IMG/VR virus record: IMGVR_UViG_3300045118_000151 | Coordinates: 1-42,944 of that record | Direction: 5' to 3' (one strand) | Length of the DNA stretch: 42,944 nucleotides | Source of the DNA: a virus | Shown here: piece after piece, positions 8,088 to 16,045 of the stretch | How positions within the stretch are numbered: position 1 is the first letter of the stretch | Layout of the letters: every line of letters begins with the position of its first letter | The notes under the pieces: generated by a model | Databases searched by the model: none | Told to the model about the DNA's origin: nothing | Seen by the model: only the letters and a program-made list of their open reading frames with translations | Position numbers and translations under genes: made by a program

Positions 8088-10148
8088 TTATCTCCTGGCC
8101 ATTCTTTGAAATTTAATCGCCCATTCACGATTTAATGTTTCTGATACTCTTCTTGCTATTTCATCTCCATTCACAGGACCATTTCCCGTAGCATAAACAG
8201 TTACTATTGGTTGAAATGCTATATTTGAACTAACTTCTTTTTTTGGAACAACATATTCTCCTGCATGAAGTAAATAAGGACCTGTTTCTGGAACTAATCC
8301 ACCTGTTTGGAAACTTCCGAATATTTTGGAAAACAATCCTTTTAATCCTGCTTTGGAAGATTTATTTTCCAATTTAATTACTTCATCTCCGAATTTATCT
8401 GTTTTTTTAGTTAAATCTATCACTTTATCTGATGTAACAACTATACTTTTAGATAAATTATCAAATCCTTTTTTAACAGGGTCTATACTTTTAGCAGAAT
8501 TTCCCAATTTTATTATATTATCTGTTCCTGTTTTTACTTCGGTATTTAATGTTTTTGCAGTTGAGGCTAATCCCGCAAATTCAAGTGCAGCCACTGTAAC
8601 TCCCAATTTAGACCCTATAACCGCCCCTACTGCTGCTCCTATCGGTCCTCCAAATACAGCCCCGATAGCCGTTGATAAGAGAACAATTAGAAAACCAGTT
8701 ACAATAGGCAATAAGAACTGAGGATTTTGAATGAACCAAGAGCCAATTCCTTTAGCTATAGCTAAAGCAATAGTTATACCCATATCAATCATATCAGGCA
8801 AGAAAGTAATAATAGCATCACCTATAAATTTAATTACTTCTTTGACTACTGGTGTTATTTTATCTTTATTATCCTTTAATCCTTGCAAAAGAGCCCTAAG
8901 TAGTTTTATACCCATATCAATTAAAAGAGGAAGAAAAATTATGAAAAAATCAATCAACCAACCCATTACTTTTTGAGCAATCTCGTATAACTTATCTTTA
9001 TGTGTTTCAAAAAAGGTTTTCAAAGTTTTAATAAAAGAGGTGACAAAAGGATCTATTTTAATTATTAAATTATATAATCCATTTAGAAGGGTTTCCATAA
9101 TTCTATTTGCCATTTCAAGAATTTTTCCTTTATTATTATTAAAGAAAATAACAAGTTTATCTATTAAAGTTCCTAAGAAATCAAACATTTTTCCCATTAA
9201 ATCTACAACACGATTTACTAAATTTTCCACTGTCTTCTCGCCATCTTTTCCCATTATTAGAAATGCTGCGGTTACTGTTCCAAGAACTCCTGCGAATGGA
9301 GCAATAATCATAAGAAGTGTTCCAAATCCTACACCAAGCGAACCAATAAGAAGCATAAATTGTGAGAAAACATTTATAACCATTAATATTGCTCCCCCAA
9401 ATAAGATTAAACCACCTATAACTTTTTGAATATCCTCAGGAAGATTAAGAAAAGCATCAAACAAAGTATAAAGCATATTAATTAAAGGCTCAATTACGGG
9501 CAATAATACAACTAAGATTACTGTATTCAAATAATCAAATACCCCGAATAATTCTAAAATGGGGTTAATCATTCCTTTAAAAACCCTTGATAAAGAAGCA
9601 GCTATAAATAACAAAGATAACCACGCAGGATTAAATCTCTTTAATTGTTGTAGGGTTTTTCTAAAAAAATTAAATGTTTTAGCAAAAACTTTTCCAATAG
9701 AACTGAAATATTTAGTAATCCCCGAACCCATAGATAATAAAATAGAACCGGTTTCTCCAAATTGATTAATTATTCCACCTTTTAATAAATCTCCAAAAGA
9801 TATATTTTCTACACTTTGTGTAAATTTTTTACCAACAGCAATTAAATTATTAAAAAGTCCGAGTGTTTGTTCTTGAGCAGGTTTCATTTTTCTATATTGC
9901 TCCACAACCCTCATAGTTCCATCTTTTAATTTTTCTGTTTTTATACCTGCTAATTCTAAATCTTTTGGAACTTTAAATTGTGAAAAAGATTCCGCCATTT
10001 CATTGGCAGAACCCGAAGCTTCTTTTCCTACTTGTGCTACTTCTTTTCCTGTATTAGAAAGAATTTCTAATTCTTTATTTACTGTTGCAAGTTTCTCAGC
10101 AGCATCACCAAAAACATTTATTAGAATTTTAATTTCAGTATCTGTCAT
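8088..10148 (-). CDS. Tail tape measure protein
   Basis: 686 residues. The N-terminal helical/coiled-coil region (to about 110) is followed by long hydrophobic helical stretches and repeated amphipathic units (FLPLLIDMGIKLLRALLQG / FLPDMIDMGITIALAIAKG). The C-terminus has GGLVPETGPYLLHAGEYVVP, the G-E-Y-V-V-P signature common at tape-measure C-termini. It is the longest tail gene after the intein-bearing hub. By the usual scale of about 0.15 nm per residue, a tail near 100 nm is expected. It sits directly after the tail assembly pair (4-base overlap). Confidence 0.88.
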   Translation of the reverse strand: MTDTEIKILINVFGDAAEKLATVNKELEILSNTGKEVAQVGKEASGSANEMAESFSQFKVPKDLELAGIKTEKLKDGTMRVVEQYRKMKPAQEQTLGLFNNLIAVGKKFTQSVENISFGDLLKGGIINQFGETGSILLSMGSGITKYFSSIGKVFAKTFNFFRKTLQQLKRFNPAWLSLLFIAASLSRVFKGMINPILELFGVFDYLNTVILVVLLPVIEPLINMLYTLFDAFLNLPEDIQKVIGGLILFGGAILMVINVFSQFMLLIGSLGVGFGTLLMIIAPFAGVLGTVTAAFLIMGKDGEKTVENLVNRVVDLMGKMFDFLGTLIDKLVIFFNNNKGKILEMANRIMETLLNGLYNLIIKIDPFVTSFIKTLKTFFETHKDKLYEIAQKVMGWLIDFFIIFLPLLIDMGIKLLRALLQGLKDNKDKITPVVKEVIKFIGDAIITFLPDMIDMGITIALAIAKGIGSWFIQNPQFLLPIVTGFLIVLLSTAIGAVFGGPIGAAVGAVIGSKLGVTVAALEFAGLASTAKTLNTEVKTGTDNIIKLGNSAKSIDPVKKGFDNLSKSIVVTSDKVIDLTKKTDKFGDEVIKLENKSSKAGLKGLFSKIFGSFQTGGLVPETGPYLLHAGEYVVPKKEVSSNIAFQPIVTVYATGNGPVNGDEIARRVSETLNREWAIKFQRMARR

Positions 10149-10351
10149 TTTTTAATCCTCTTATTTTCTTTTTCAATATTTTTATTTTCCTTATCAAGTC
10201 GTTTTAACATTTCCAAAGCCACGGGCATAGGAATTCTCATTATCTCTGAATATGGCTGATGAAAATGAACCATAAAATTGTAAATTATATTTCCAGCAGC
10301 ATCGCTATGCTCTTTTCTCTTCATCAATTTTTGAATTTCAAGCGGCAGCAT
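10145..10351 (-). CDS. Tail assembly chaperone, second component (T-like)
   Basis: 68 residues, highly charged and helical (KRLDKENKNIEKENKRIKK). It lies immediately before the tape measure and overlaps the preceding gene by 14 bases. In many siphoviruses the two genes at this place are joined by programmed frameshifting. Here the downstream frame is +1 (or -2) relative to the upstream one and has its own ATG inside the overlap (GAAAATG). Independent initiation is therefore as likely as frameshifting. Confidence 0.5.
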   Translation of the reverse strand: MLPLEIQKLMKRKEHSDAAGNIIYNFMVHFHQPYSEIMRIPMPVALEMLKRLDKENKNIEKENKRIKK

Positions 10352-10625
10352 TTTCTGGTTTCAATCCGTTAATCTCAACTATGGCTTCAGATATAGGTTT
10401 AAAATGTTCAAGCCCTATTTTGTCTATTTCTTCATCGGTTGCATCAGGAACAGCATCTTTTAATGTTCTTCGAACAAGCTCTTTCATAGCTTTCCCTTTT
10501 TTATCATCAGTTCCCATATCAACAAATAATTCAACATCTGCTAATGTTCTTGCCTTTATATCTAATTCTATATTACCAATTTTGACTTTCTTCGATTGTC
10601 CAGATAAGTTTGATAAAATACTCAT
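10338..10625 (-). CDS. Tail assembly chaperone, first component (G-like)
   Basis: 95 residues: a short beta N-terminus (KVKIGNIELDIKARTLAD), then helices with EELVRR-type charged segments (GKAMKELVRRTLKDAVPD). This fits small tail assembly chaperones encoded between the major tail protein and the tape measure. Its 3' end (ENAAA) overlaps the next ORF by 14 bases. The function is assigned from position and size, not from a diagnostic motif. Confidence 0.5.
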   Translation of the reverse strand: MSILSNLSGQSKKVKIGNIELDIKARTLADVELFVDMGTDDKKGKAMKELVRRTLKDAVPDATDEEIDKIGLEHFKPISEAIVEINGLKPENAAA

Positions 10626-10897
10626 TTTGTTTGGAATGTCTTTATTTCTCCTCCCGACTTTTTATTTAATTGAATTTTCAATTCATCTATTTCTTTTTTT
10701 AAGGAATTAAAAAGCGTGAGGAAATCCTCGTATTTGGCTTTCATCTTTAATAGTTGATAAATGCCAACCCAGTAGATATCCCCACACTCTTCTTTACAAA
10801 ATAATTTAAATTGTTTTAAGGTTGCGACAGGAATTTTCGTTACTTTGAAACTTGTTCTTGTCAAGTCCTCAATTTGTTCTACGAAGTTTTCTGTCAT
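10622..10897 (-). CDS. Small tail-module protein of unknown function
   Basis: 91 residues. A mixed N-terminal part (FKVTKIPVATLKQFKLFCKE) is followed by a C-terminal coiled coil (LFNSLKKEIDELKIQLNKK). It sits between the major tail protein and the tail assembly pair, overlapping the latter by 4 bases. It could be an additional chaperone. No family recognised. Confidence 0.6.
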   Translation of the reverse strand: MTENFVEQIEDLTRTSFKVTKIPVATLKQFKLFCKEECGDIYWVGIYQLLKMKAKYEDFLTLFNSLKKEIDELKIQLNKKSGGEIKTFQTK

Positions 10898-10907
10898 TTA
10901 TTCACCT

Positions 10908-11474
10908 CTAAAATTTGTTGCTTGCGGTGTATGCACCAACAGCAGCGAGAGCACTTGTAGTGTCGCAACATTCCATTTTATAGTTAAGTGCGCCATTAGC
11001 ATCCTCAGCAGCCAACTTAAATCCTAAAGAACAAACAAGATGTTCTCCTGCGTCCATAGAGTATTCAAGCTTAGTGCAATAAGACTCTGCATAAATTCTT
11101 CTGTAAGCTTCGCTTGCTGTTAAGATTGCTTGACCAGCAGCAGTTATTCCTGTCTGGTCAGTCCATAGCATAGTTACTCTTTCTTTTACAGCAGTAGAAG
11201 TTGTAATTGAAGTTGATGTGTTGGAAACTCCGTGAAATATCCAATCGAAATCAGCATTTGAAACAGGAATACCGTCAAAAGATATTTCTATATCATCTTG
11301 AGCAGTAACTCTTGTAACTTCTCCACAGAAAGTATTTATTCCTTCTATGTCTCTATTTCCGCCTGATATTTCCATAGTAGTTGTCTTTGAACACATTTGA
11401 ACTTCACTTCCGCCTACTTGCGAAACTGAGATATATGCATCTTCATACCATGTTTTTGCGTTAAAATTTACCAT
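10908..11474 (-). CDS. Major tail (tube) protein
   Basis: 188 residues, beta-rich, single-domain, ending AVGAYTASNKF. Size, position (head-tail joining genes before it, chaperones and tape measure after it) and a strong Shine-Dalgarno (AAGGAGGATAAAAATG), which suggests high expression, support a tube protein. Several cysteines (residues 28, 50, about 132, 147 and the pair MECCDT) are present. The sequence itself has no motif that I recognise beyond this. Confidence 0.65.
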   Translation of the reverse strand: MVNFNAKTWYEDAYISVSQVGGSEVQMCSKTTTMEISGGNRDIEGINTFCGEVTRVTAQDDIEISFDGIPVSNADFDWIFHGVSNTSTSITTSTAVKERVTMLWTDQTGITAAGQAILTASEAYRRIYAESYCTKLEYSMDAGEHLVCSLGFKLAAEDANGALNYKMECCDTTSALAAVGAYTASNKF

Positions 11475-11507
11475 TTTTATCCTCCTTGATTTTTTACCTA
11501 CCTTTTT

Positions 11508-11906
11508 CTATACATTCTCCACAATAAGTTTATTTACTTGGAGATTAAGTTCTTCTTCCATTATAAATCCTGCTTCTTTCATAAAAAAGAAATGTTTTCC
11601 ATGTCTTGGCTCTGTTCTATCGCCCCATTTTAATCCAATTATATTGCCTTCATTTATATAAACATTAACTGGTTTATCATCGTGAGATGCTTTTCTTGAA
11701 ATTATCATCCATCCATTTACATCTGGTTGTTTAATTATTGCCTGTTGTGTTTCTCCACTCCATACTGGAACAACTTCTTTAGAGTATTCAAAGCCCATCT
11801 GCGCTACATTTTCCACTACCTGAGGAATATCTACTTTTATTGCTTTTGATAAATTATTTATCTTGTTGATTACTAAATCTGCCCCGATTATCTCTATTGA
11901 TGTCAT
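11508..11906 (-). CDS. HK97 gp10-like head-tail joining/tail completion protein
   Basis: 132 residues. N-terminal helix with I-x-KINNLSKAIKVDIPQVVENVAQ, then SKEVVPVWSGETQQAI and an E-P-RHGKHFFFMK segment near residue 102. This is the pattern of HK97 gp10-like proteins (helix, then a G-x-L-rxSi-type strand, then a short loop, then a helix). It is encoded after the terminator-like gene and before the major tail protein, as expected. Confidence 0.65.
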   Translation of the reverse strand: MTSIEIIGADLVINKINNLSKAIKVDIPQVVENVAQMGFEYSKEVVPVWSGETQQAIIKQPDVNGWMIISRKASHDDKPVNVYINEGNIIGLKWGDRTEPRHGKHFFFMKEAGFIMEEELNLQVNKLIVENV

Positions 11907-12349
11907 ATTCTTTTATGCCCCCTGAAATTTACAATTCTTGAATATATTTTTAATCCGTTTATTATGCTTGTTGATAAGGGACTTGCTGTTACGGATTTCG
12001 CCTTGAACTCATTAAGATTATTTGTAAGAGTTTTAGTTCTAAACTTGTTTACTAATTCATCAGCAAGAGTATCTACTTCTGTTGGTTCATTTGAATAAAT
12101 ACTAAGAGTTATCCTAAAAGTCTTATCCGAGATATTTAAATCAAAAGAATGCTCATCTTCGTTTAATCCCATATTGATTACAACAAAAGGATAGCCGTCA
12201 AAGCCTTTATTGGTTAAATCGGGAAGACTTGCATGAACCCACTGTTTCTTAAATCTATTTCTTGGGTCAGTTAAATTAGTATTTATAAAATTCTTTAAGA
12301 TTGTGTAACTTTCACTATACAAATTGTTATTTGTTATTGTCATGTTCAC
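11903..12349 (-). CDS. Tail terminator-like protein
   Basis: 148 residues. The pattern is an N-terminal helix, a strand with GYPFVVINMG, then ISDKTFRITLSIYS, a helix of LADELVNKFRTKTL, and a final strand IYSRIVNFRG. This alpha/beta order matches phage tail terminator/gp17-like completion proteins. Four-base overlap with the next gene. Just upstream of its ATG is a small hairpin (CACC-GAA-GGTG) whose 3' arm contains the likely ribosome binding site. Confidence 0.55.
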   Translation of the reverse strand: MNMTITNNNLYSESYTILKNFINTNLTDPRNRFKKQWVHASLPDLTNKGFDGYPFVVINMGLNEDEHSFDLNISDKTFRITLSIYSNEPTEVDTLADELVNKFRTKTLTNNLNEFKAKSVTASPLSTSIINGLKIYSRIVNFRGHKRI

Positions 12350-12360
12350 CTTCGGTGTTA
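12350..12360 (-). promoter_or_regulatory. Hairpin CACC-GAA-GGTG overlapping the ribosome binding site
   Basis: On the minus strand CACCGAAGGTG directly precedes AACATG. The 3' arm GGTG is the only Shine-Dalgarno-like sequence for the terminator gene, so pairing would hide it. A similar GAA-loop hairpin precedes the connector gene. Confidence 0.35.
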
Positions 12361-13473
12361 TATCAGGCTAATATTTTGCTTCCTGAGTATGTTTGTCAGT
12401 TGAATAATTCTGACTTCTATCTCATCCAACCTCGCTGGAGAGAAAGCATCTCTACCCTTGAATATTGCTTTATAGACTGCTGAATTAATCATTTTTCTAA
12501 GAGTTAAGAGTGTTGCTAATTCTTTAACATCATCAGGGATAGTTGAATATCCATAAGTATAATTGAGTTTTAATTTCTTTAATCCTTCGTAAGGACAATT
12601 ATCTATATATTCTAATTTTCCAATTAATTTATCATTTGTATCCATTAGATAATCATTTCCTAATCCTTCAACGCTTGTAGTCCAACTTGGACTATCCACA
12701 ACAGAATTAACATTATGGCTTGCGGTTAAATTGATAACTGGATAATTTTTTGTATAGAATACTTTTTGTTCATCGCCTACATCTTGATATTCGTCTGAGG
12801 TGGTCTGCACATTAAAGCTTCTCCCAGTCATATTCTCCAAATCTTTTTCTGCTTCATTAATAAACTGAACCATTTCACTATCTGGAATATCTGCATAAAA
12901 ATAATCTGCCACTATTGAGCCACTAATTCCTGGAGCAGAAGAATAAATCAATTCTCCATCATCTAAATCTATTATGGGGGAAGGAGTTGTTGTAAATATT
13001 GGATAATAAGTAGAACCTGTATATGCTAAACCAAAAGCAGAACCTGTTGTTGTTGCTGAACCTGATGGGTTGAGAACAGATATAAATTCAGTTCCTATAA
13101 CTCCTGTATTATTTCCCCTCCAGAAATATTCTCCTGATGGAGAAACTTTAGTTAGCCAATAATCCCCTCCTCCATTATCATATAAATCATAGGCCTTATC
13201 TATTCTAAAATAATGAAGCCTATTAAATTGGTCATTACCTGAAACCTGATAATCTCCTATGCAACTTGGGGAAGGTGAACCTGTTAAAGAATAAGTTGGC
13301 TTTACAACTTCGCCTGTTAAACTAATTGTTGTTGAGCCTGAAACTATATTATCATGGTCTAAAGAAAAAACTGTTGTTGAAGCATCACCTGTTCCAACTA
13401 TTTCATCTCTAACTTTTGTGTATGCGTCGGTTCCCAACGCTTTCCATACGCTTAATTGATTTGTGTATTTCAT
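12358..13473 (-). CDS. Head-tail connector (gp6-like) with inserted beta domain
   Basis: 371 residues. The C-terminal part is a typical helical connector: VQFINEAEKDLENMTGRSFN near residue 205, then strands, and IPDDVKELATLLTLRKMINSAV near the end. The first ~190 residues are an unusual Ser/Gly/Thr-rich beta region (GDASTTVFSLDHDNI, SLTGEVVKPTYSLTG) that resembles decoration or fibre domains, so the protein may carry a surface-exposed beta domain at the connector ring. The start has a good Shine-Dalgarno (AAGGAG, 6 bases before ATG) preceded by a hairpin. Confidence 0.65.
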   Translation of the reverse strand: MKYTNQLSVWKALGTDAYTKVRDEIVGTGDASTTVFSLDHDNIVSGSTTISLTGEVVKPTYSLTGSPSPSCIGDYQVSGNDQFNRLHYFRIDKAYDLYDNGGGDYWLTKVSPSGEYFWRGNNTGVIGTEFISVLNPSGSATTTGSAFGLAYTGSTYYPIFTTTPSPIIDLDDGELIYSSAPGISGSIVADYFYADIPDSEMVQFINEAEKDLENMTGRSFNVQTTSDEYQDVGDEQKVFYTKNYPVINLTASHNVNSVVDSPSWTTSVEGLGNDYLMDTNDKLIGKLEYIDNCPYEGLKKLKLNYTYGYSTIPDDVKELATLLTLRKMINSAVYKAIFKGRDAFSPARLDEIEVRIIQLTNILRKQNISLI

Positions 13474-13483
13474 TATGTCTCCT

Positions 13484-13496
13484 TAGCCTTCGGCTA
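13484..13496 (-). promoter_or_regulatory. Hairpin TAGCC-GAA-GGCTA before the connector ribosome binding site
   Basis: A perfect 5-bp inverted repeat with a GAA loop, immediately followed on the minus strand by AGGAGACATAATG. It may modulate translation, or mark the 5' end of a processed transcript after the T-rich terminator. Confidence 0.4.
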
Positions 13497-13503
13497 TTCT
13501 AAC

Positions 13504-13527
13504 TAAAAAATAAAAATAAAAAATAAA
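13504..13527 (-). terminator. T-rich archaeal terminator after the capsid gene
   Basis: Directly after the capsid stop, the minus strand reads three T runs (ATTTATTTTTTATTTTTATTTT). Oligo-T without a required hairpin is the standard archaeal terminator. It would make the capsid mRNA more abundant than downstream tail mRNAs. Confidence 0.6.
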
Positions 13528-13532
13528 TGTGT

Positions 13533-14456
13533 TTAATCCTGAATAGCTCTGATTACGCAGTAGCTGTCTGGATATTTAACACTGAAAGCACCCCTCATAG
13601 TAACTTGATACTGGTTGTAATCATTTGCTATGGCATAGTCTTGCTTGAATGTAAGTCCTCTTCTGTTTCCGAAGATACCGAATTGTTTACTTACACCGAC
13701 TATTGCATCTGCGCATGTTGTCTGAGCAGAAGCTGTTCCATAAGACAAATTGATTGGCAACTGTGTTGAAGGTTTAACTCCCATTCCATACACTGTTCCT
13801 ACTACTCCTGTTTTCAATAATGGACTTCCGAATGTTTCTTGATTGAACATAGGTCTTCCTGTTGAGTCTGTTAAAACTCTAAGTGAGCCTACTGTTCTTG
13901 GGTTCCAATATGATACATCAGGCATAGTGTGATTATCAGCAAGGATCGTGTCAACTGCCTTCGATATTGCAGTAAGTCCTATATTACCTGAGGTTGTTCC
14001 ATTTCCAGCTGAATAACTATTAGTGAATGATGCTGTGTCCCTTAATCCTACAAAAGCTGCACCTGTTCCATTCAATATTTCATTATCAATACTCAAAGCC
14101 AAATCTCTTGACATTTGTTCGACAATCAAATTTGCAACAGAAACATTAGCGTCTTCAAGGATTTCAGTTGAAGCATTAATCAAAGCTGCTACTTTCTTAG
14201 CAGTAAGAGTTATTCTTCCATAGCCCGGTGTGCTTGCTGTGATAGCACCTGTTTCAGCTACCCAATAAGCAGTAGAGCCATTTGTTGTTTTAGGAATATA
14301 CATAACATCAGAGTTCATCTGAACTGTTTCTAAATCAGGTAAAACTATTGTCTTAGCCTGAATTAATTCGTATACTCTTGCAGCAAATTCATCTGGAACT
14401 AAAAAACCTCCAGCGGCATTAGTGCCTTCTACTAAAATCTTGTTTATGTCTGCCAT
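13533..14456 (-). CDS. Major capsid protein, HK97 fold
   Basis: 307 residues from the ATG at 14456 (MADINKILVEG), which lies one base after the stop of the scaffold gene. A start 10 codons upstream at 14486 would overlap that gene and is less likely. The sequence GGFLVPDEFAARVYELIQAK, then IPKTTNGSTAYWVAETG, and a long helix (VSVANLIVEQMSRDLALSIDNEI) leading to a GTG, is classic for phage HK97-type capsid proteins (N-arm, E-loop, spine helix). The C-terminal A domain (GIFGNRRGLTFKQDYAIAND) also matches. No long N-terminal delta domain is present, fitting a separate scaffold gene. Confidence 0.92.
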   Translation of the reverse strand: MADINKILVEGTNAAGGFLVPDEFAARVYELIQAKTIVLPDLETVQMNSDVMYIPKTTNGSTAYWVAETGAITASTPGYGRITLTAKKVAALINASTEILEDANVSVANLIVEQMSRDLALSIDNEILNGTGAAFVGLRDTASFTNSYSAGNGTTSGNIGLTAISKAVDTILADNHTMPDVSYWNPRTVGSLRVLTDSTGRPMFNQETFGSPLLKTGVVGTVYGMGVKPSTQLPINLSYGTASAQTTCADAIVGVSKQFGIFGNRRGLTFKQDYAIANDYNQYQVTMRGAFSVKYPDSYCVIRAIQD

Positions 14457-14457
14457 A

Positions 14458-14973
14458 TTATCTTTTAAGCCAAGTCTGTAAAGCAATTTCTCCTAAAGGA
14501 GCGGTTTTAGCCCACTCACTTTTGGATTTCTTTTCCTCTACAAGTCCTTGTCTTTCCACAGACAGTTTATCTAAAACTTCTTTGAGAGAAGCACTTACTA
14601 TTTCCTTAACCTTTGCTTCGTCAATTTTTACTTCTTTTGCTTCTATAACTTCTTTAACTATTTCAGCTTCTTTAGTTTCTATTGCAACTGGAGCTTCCTT
14701 AACTTCTACAACGGCTTCGGATTTTTCAGTTTTTATACTGTCTTCCGGCATTTTTTCAACTTCCCTCCTTTCAATATTTTTAACATCCTCGTCATTTTCC
14801 TCTACTTCTTCCATATCATCTTCAATATCTGGAATATAATCGTCTTCTGCATCTTTTAAGGCCTTCATAAAACTACAATCATAGTTAAAATGAGCATCAG
14901 CATAAGCAGGAGTTCCCACTGCGCTTGTTTCAAATAATTCTATTTTCATAAATCTCTTTCTTTTCTTTGCCAT
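14458..14973 (-). CDS. C-terminal piece of prohead protease fused to acidic scaffold
   Basis: 171 residues. Residues 9-30 (MKIELFETSAVGTPAYADAH) are the last conserved strand of the HK97 prohead protease domain (typically ELxExSxVxxPAxPxA). The rest is an extremely acidic/lysine-rich helical region ending in a coiled coil, typical of scaffolding or delta domains. The ATG overlaps the protease stop as TAATG. Thus the usual protease-scaffold fusion is split into two reading frames, with the split in the loop before the last strand. The pieces may assemble, or be joined by -1 frameshifting. Confidence 0.65.
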   Translation of the reverse strand: MAKKRKRFMKIELFETSAVGTPAYADAHFNYDCSFMKALKDAEDDYIPDIEDDMEEVEENDEDVKNIERREVEKMPEDSIKTEKSEAVVEVKEAPVAIETKEAEIVKEVIEAKEVKIDEAKVKEIVSASLKEVLDKLSVERQGLVEEKKSKSEWAKTAPLGEIALQTWLKR

Positions 14974-15521
14974 TATTTTGTTTTCTCCATATCTGCTTCC
15001 GTGTCTTCTAATATTTCTTCCCTTACTTCAACAGTTCTTCCACCTATTGAAAATCCAACAGGCATTCCTTCTTGCATGAAATTCCAAAGAGTTTCCGCAT
15101 CTGGATGTGCTTTATTTAATCTTGCAACAGCCAATAAATTATTTCCGTCTCTTTTAGCATCAACCCAAACACCCATTATGTCTTTCCAAGAATAATGCCT
15201 ATCTCCGTTTGATTTCTTTCCATGATCAGGCATTAAAGGTATTTTTCCAGATTTAAATTGAAGTATCATATCTTCAATCGCCTTATCATCCATAATCTCT
15301 CCATCTCTATCTTCTTTGACTCCGCTAACAACTACTTCAAAAAATCTCTGGTCGTTTGTTTCAGAAACCTTATCAGTCCAAGATTTAACTACTGGCATAA
15401 AGACTTCAAATGATTTCTTTTCAGATTTATTATATTGTGCTCTTGCCATAGCCCATAGTTCGTCATCTGTGTAAGGCTTTTTGGTTCTTGGATTAATTTT
15501 TCCTTTCATTTCCCTGACCAT
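14973..15521 (-). CDS. Prohead maturation protease, catalytic part
   Basis: 182 residues of an HK97-family (U35) serine protease. The domain begins at FEVVVSGVKEDRDGEIMD; the catalytic His is at about residue 100 (MPDHG) and the Ser at about 158 (MPVGFSIGG). The final protease strand is absent and is encoded by the next gene. In-frame codons reading PKKLDEIHDA lie directly upstream of the ATG at 15521 but are cut off by a TGA near the end of the HNH gene, so insertion of that gene may have removed the original start. The portal lies upstream of the HNH gene. Confidence 0.8.
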   Translation of the reverse strand: MVREMKGKINPRTKKPYTDDELWAMARAQYNKSEKKSFEVFMPVVKSWTDKVSETNDQRFFEVVVSGVKEDRDGEIMDDKAIEDMILQFKSGKIPLMPDHGKKSNGDRHYSWKDIMGVWVDAKRDGNNLLAVARLNKAHPDAETLWNFMQEGMPVGFSIGGRTVEVREEILEDTEADMEKTK

Positions 15522-15538
15522 AGCGTCGTGGATTTCAT

Positions 15539-15976
15539 CTAATTTTTTAGGAATTGTTCACCCCTCCTTAGATGTATATACCTATGACAATAGGAACATA
15601 ACACTACAAGATTATTTAATTGATTATTAAGTCTATTTCCATCTATATGATGAACTTGTAATTTTTCATTAGATTTACAGAAAGAGCATTCAGAAGATTG
15701 ATTTAAAGCAAGATTTCTATACATATGAATTCCATGAGTGTATCTTGGATTTCCTTCTCCTTTAAAATTAATTTTTGCTTTATCTGCCATTTTTATTTTG
15801 GCTTCTTCACTATGATGTTTTCCAGCCATACCTATTTCTCCTTTATTTAAATAATATAGAGTAGAACATCTCCGACAACAAAAATTTTTTCTTATTATAT
15901 CCCTTGAATTATTAAGTTTAAGAAATCTTCCACAGTTCAAACATTCCTTATTTATTTCTCTGAATTTTTTTGGCAT
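15539..15976 (-). CDS. Free-standing HNH homing endonuclease (NUMOD3-like)
   Basis: About 145 residues. An N-terminal zinc module (CLNCGRF...CCRRC) is followed by a NUMOD3-like DNA-binding segment (GKHHSEEAKIKMADKAK) and a C-terminal HNH (SECSFCKSNEKLQVHHIDGN, then NNLVVLCSYCHRYIH). The ATG at 15976 is used here; a TTG six bases upstream sits at ideal spacing from AGGAG and may be the true start. It is inserted between portal and protease, with its own promoter-like leader, and it is typical of homing endonucleases that invade virus head modules. Confidence 0.85.
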   Translation of the reverse strand: MPKKFREINKECLNCGRFLKLNNSRDIIRKNFCCRRCSTLYYLNKGEIGMAGKHHSEEAKIKMADKAKINFKGEGNPRYTHGIHMYRNLALNQSSECSFCKSNEKLQVHHIDGNRLNNQLNNLVVLCSYCHRYIHLRRGEQFLKN

Positions 15977-16024
15977 TTTCAATAACTCCTGAATAAATTA
16001 GAAAACTTCATTTAATAAAGCTTA

Positions 16025-16045
16025 TTTTTGTTTTATATAAAATTA
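16025..16045 (-). promoter_or_regulatory. Late-type promoter before the HNH gene
   Basis: Minus strand TTTTATATAAAACAAAAATAAG about 50 bases upstream of the HNH start; a copy of the portal and membrane-protein leader block. It overlaps the portal stop codon. Confidence 0.5.

Noticed and set aside
10338-10351. Programmed frameshift in the tail assembly pair
   Set aside because: The overlap is +1/-2 relative to the upstream frame, and no classical slippery heptamer fits; an ATG lies in the overlap, so coupled initiation explains it as well.
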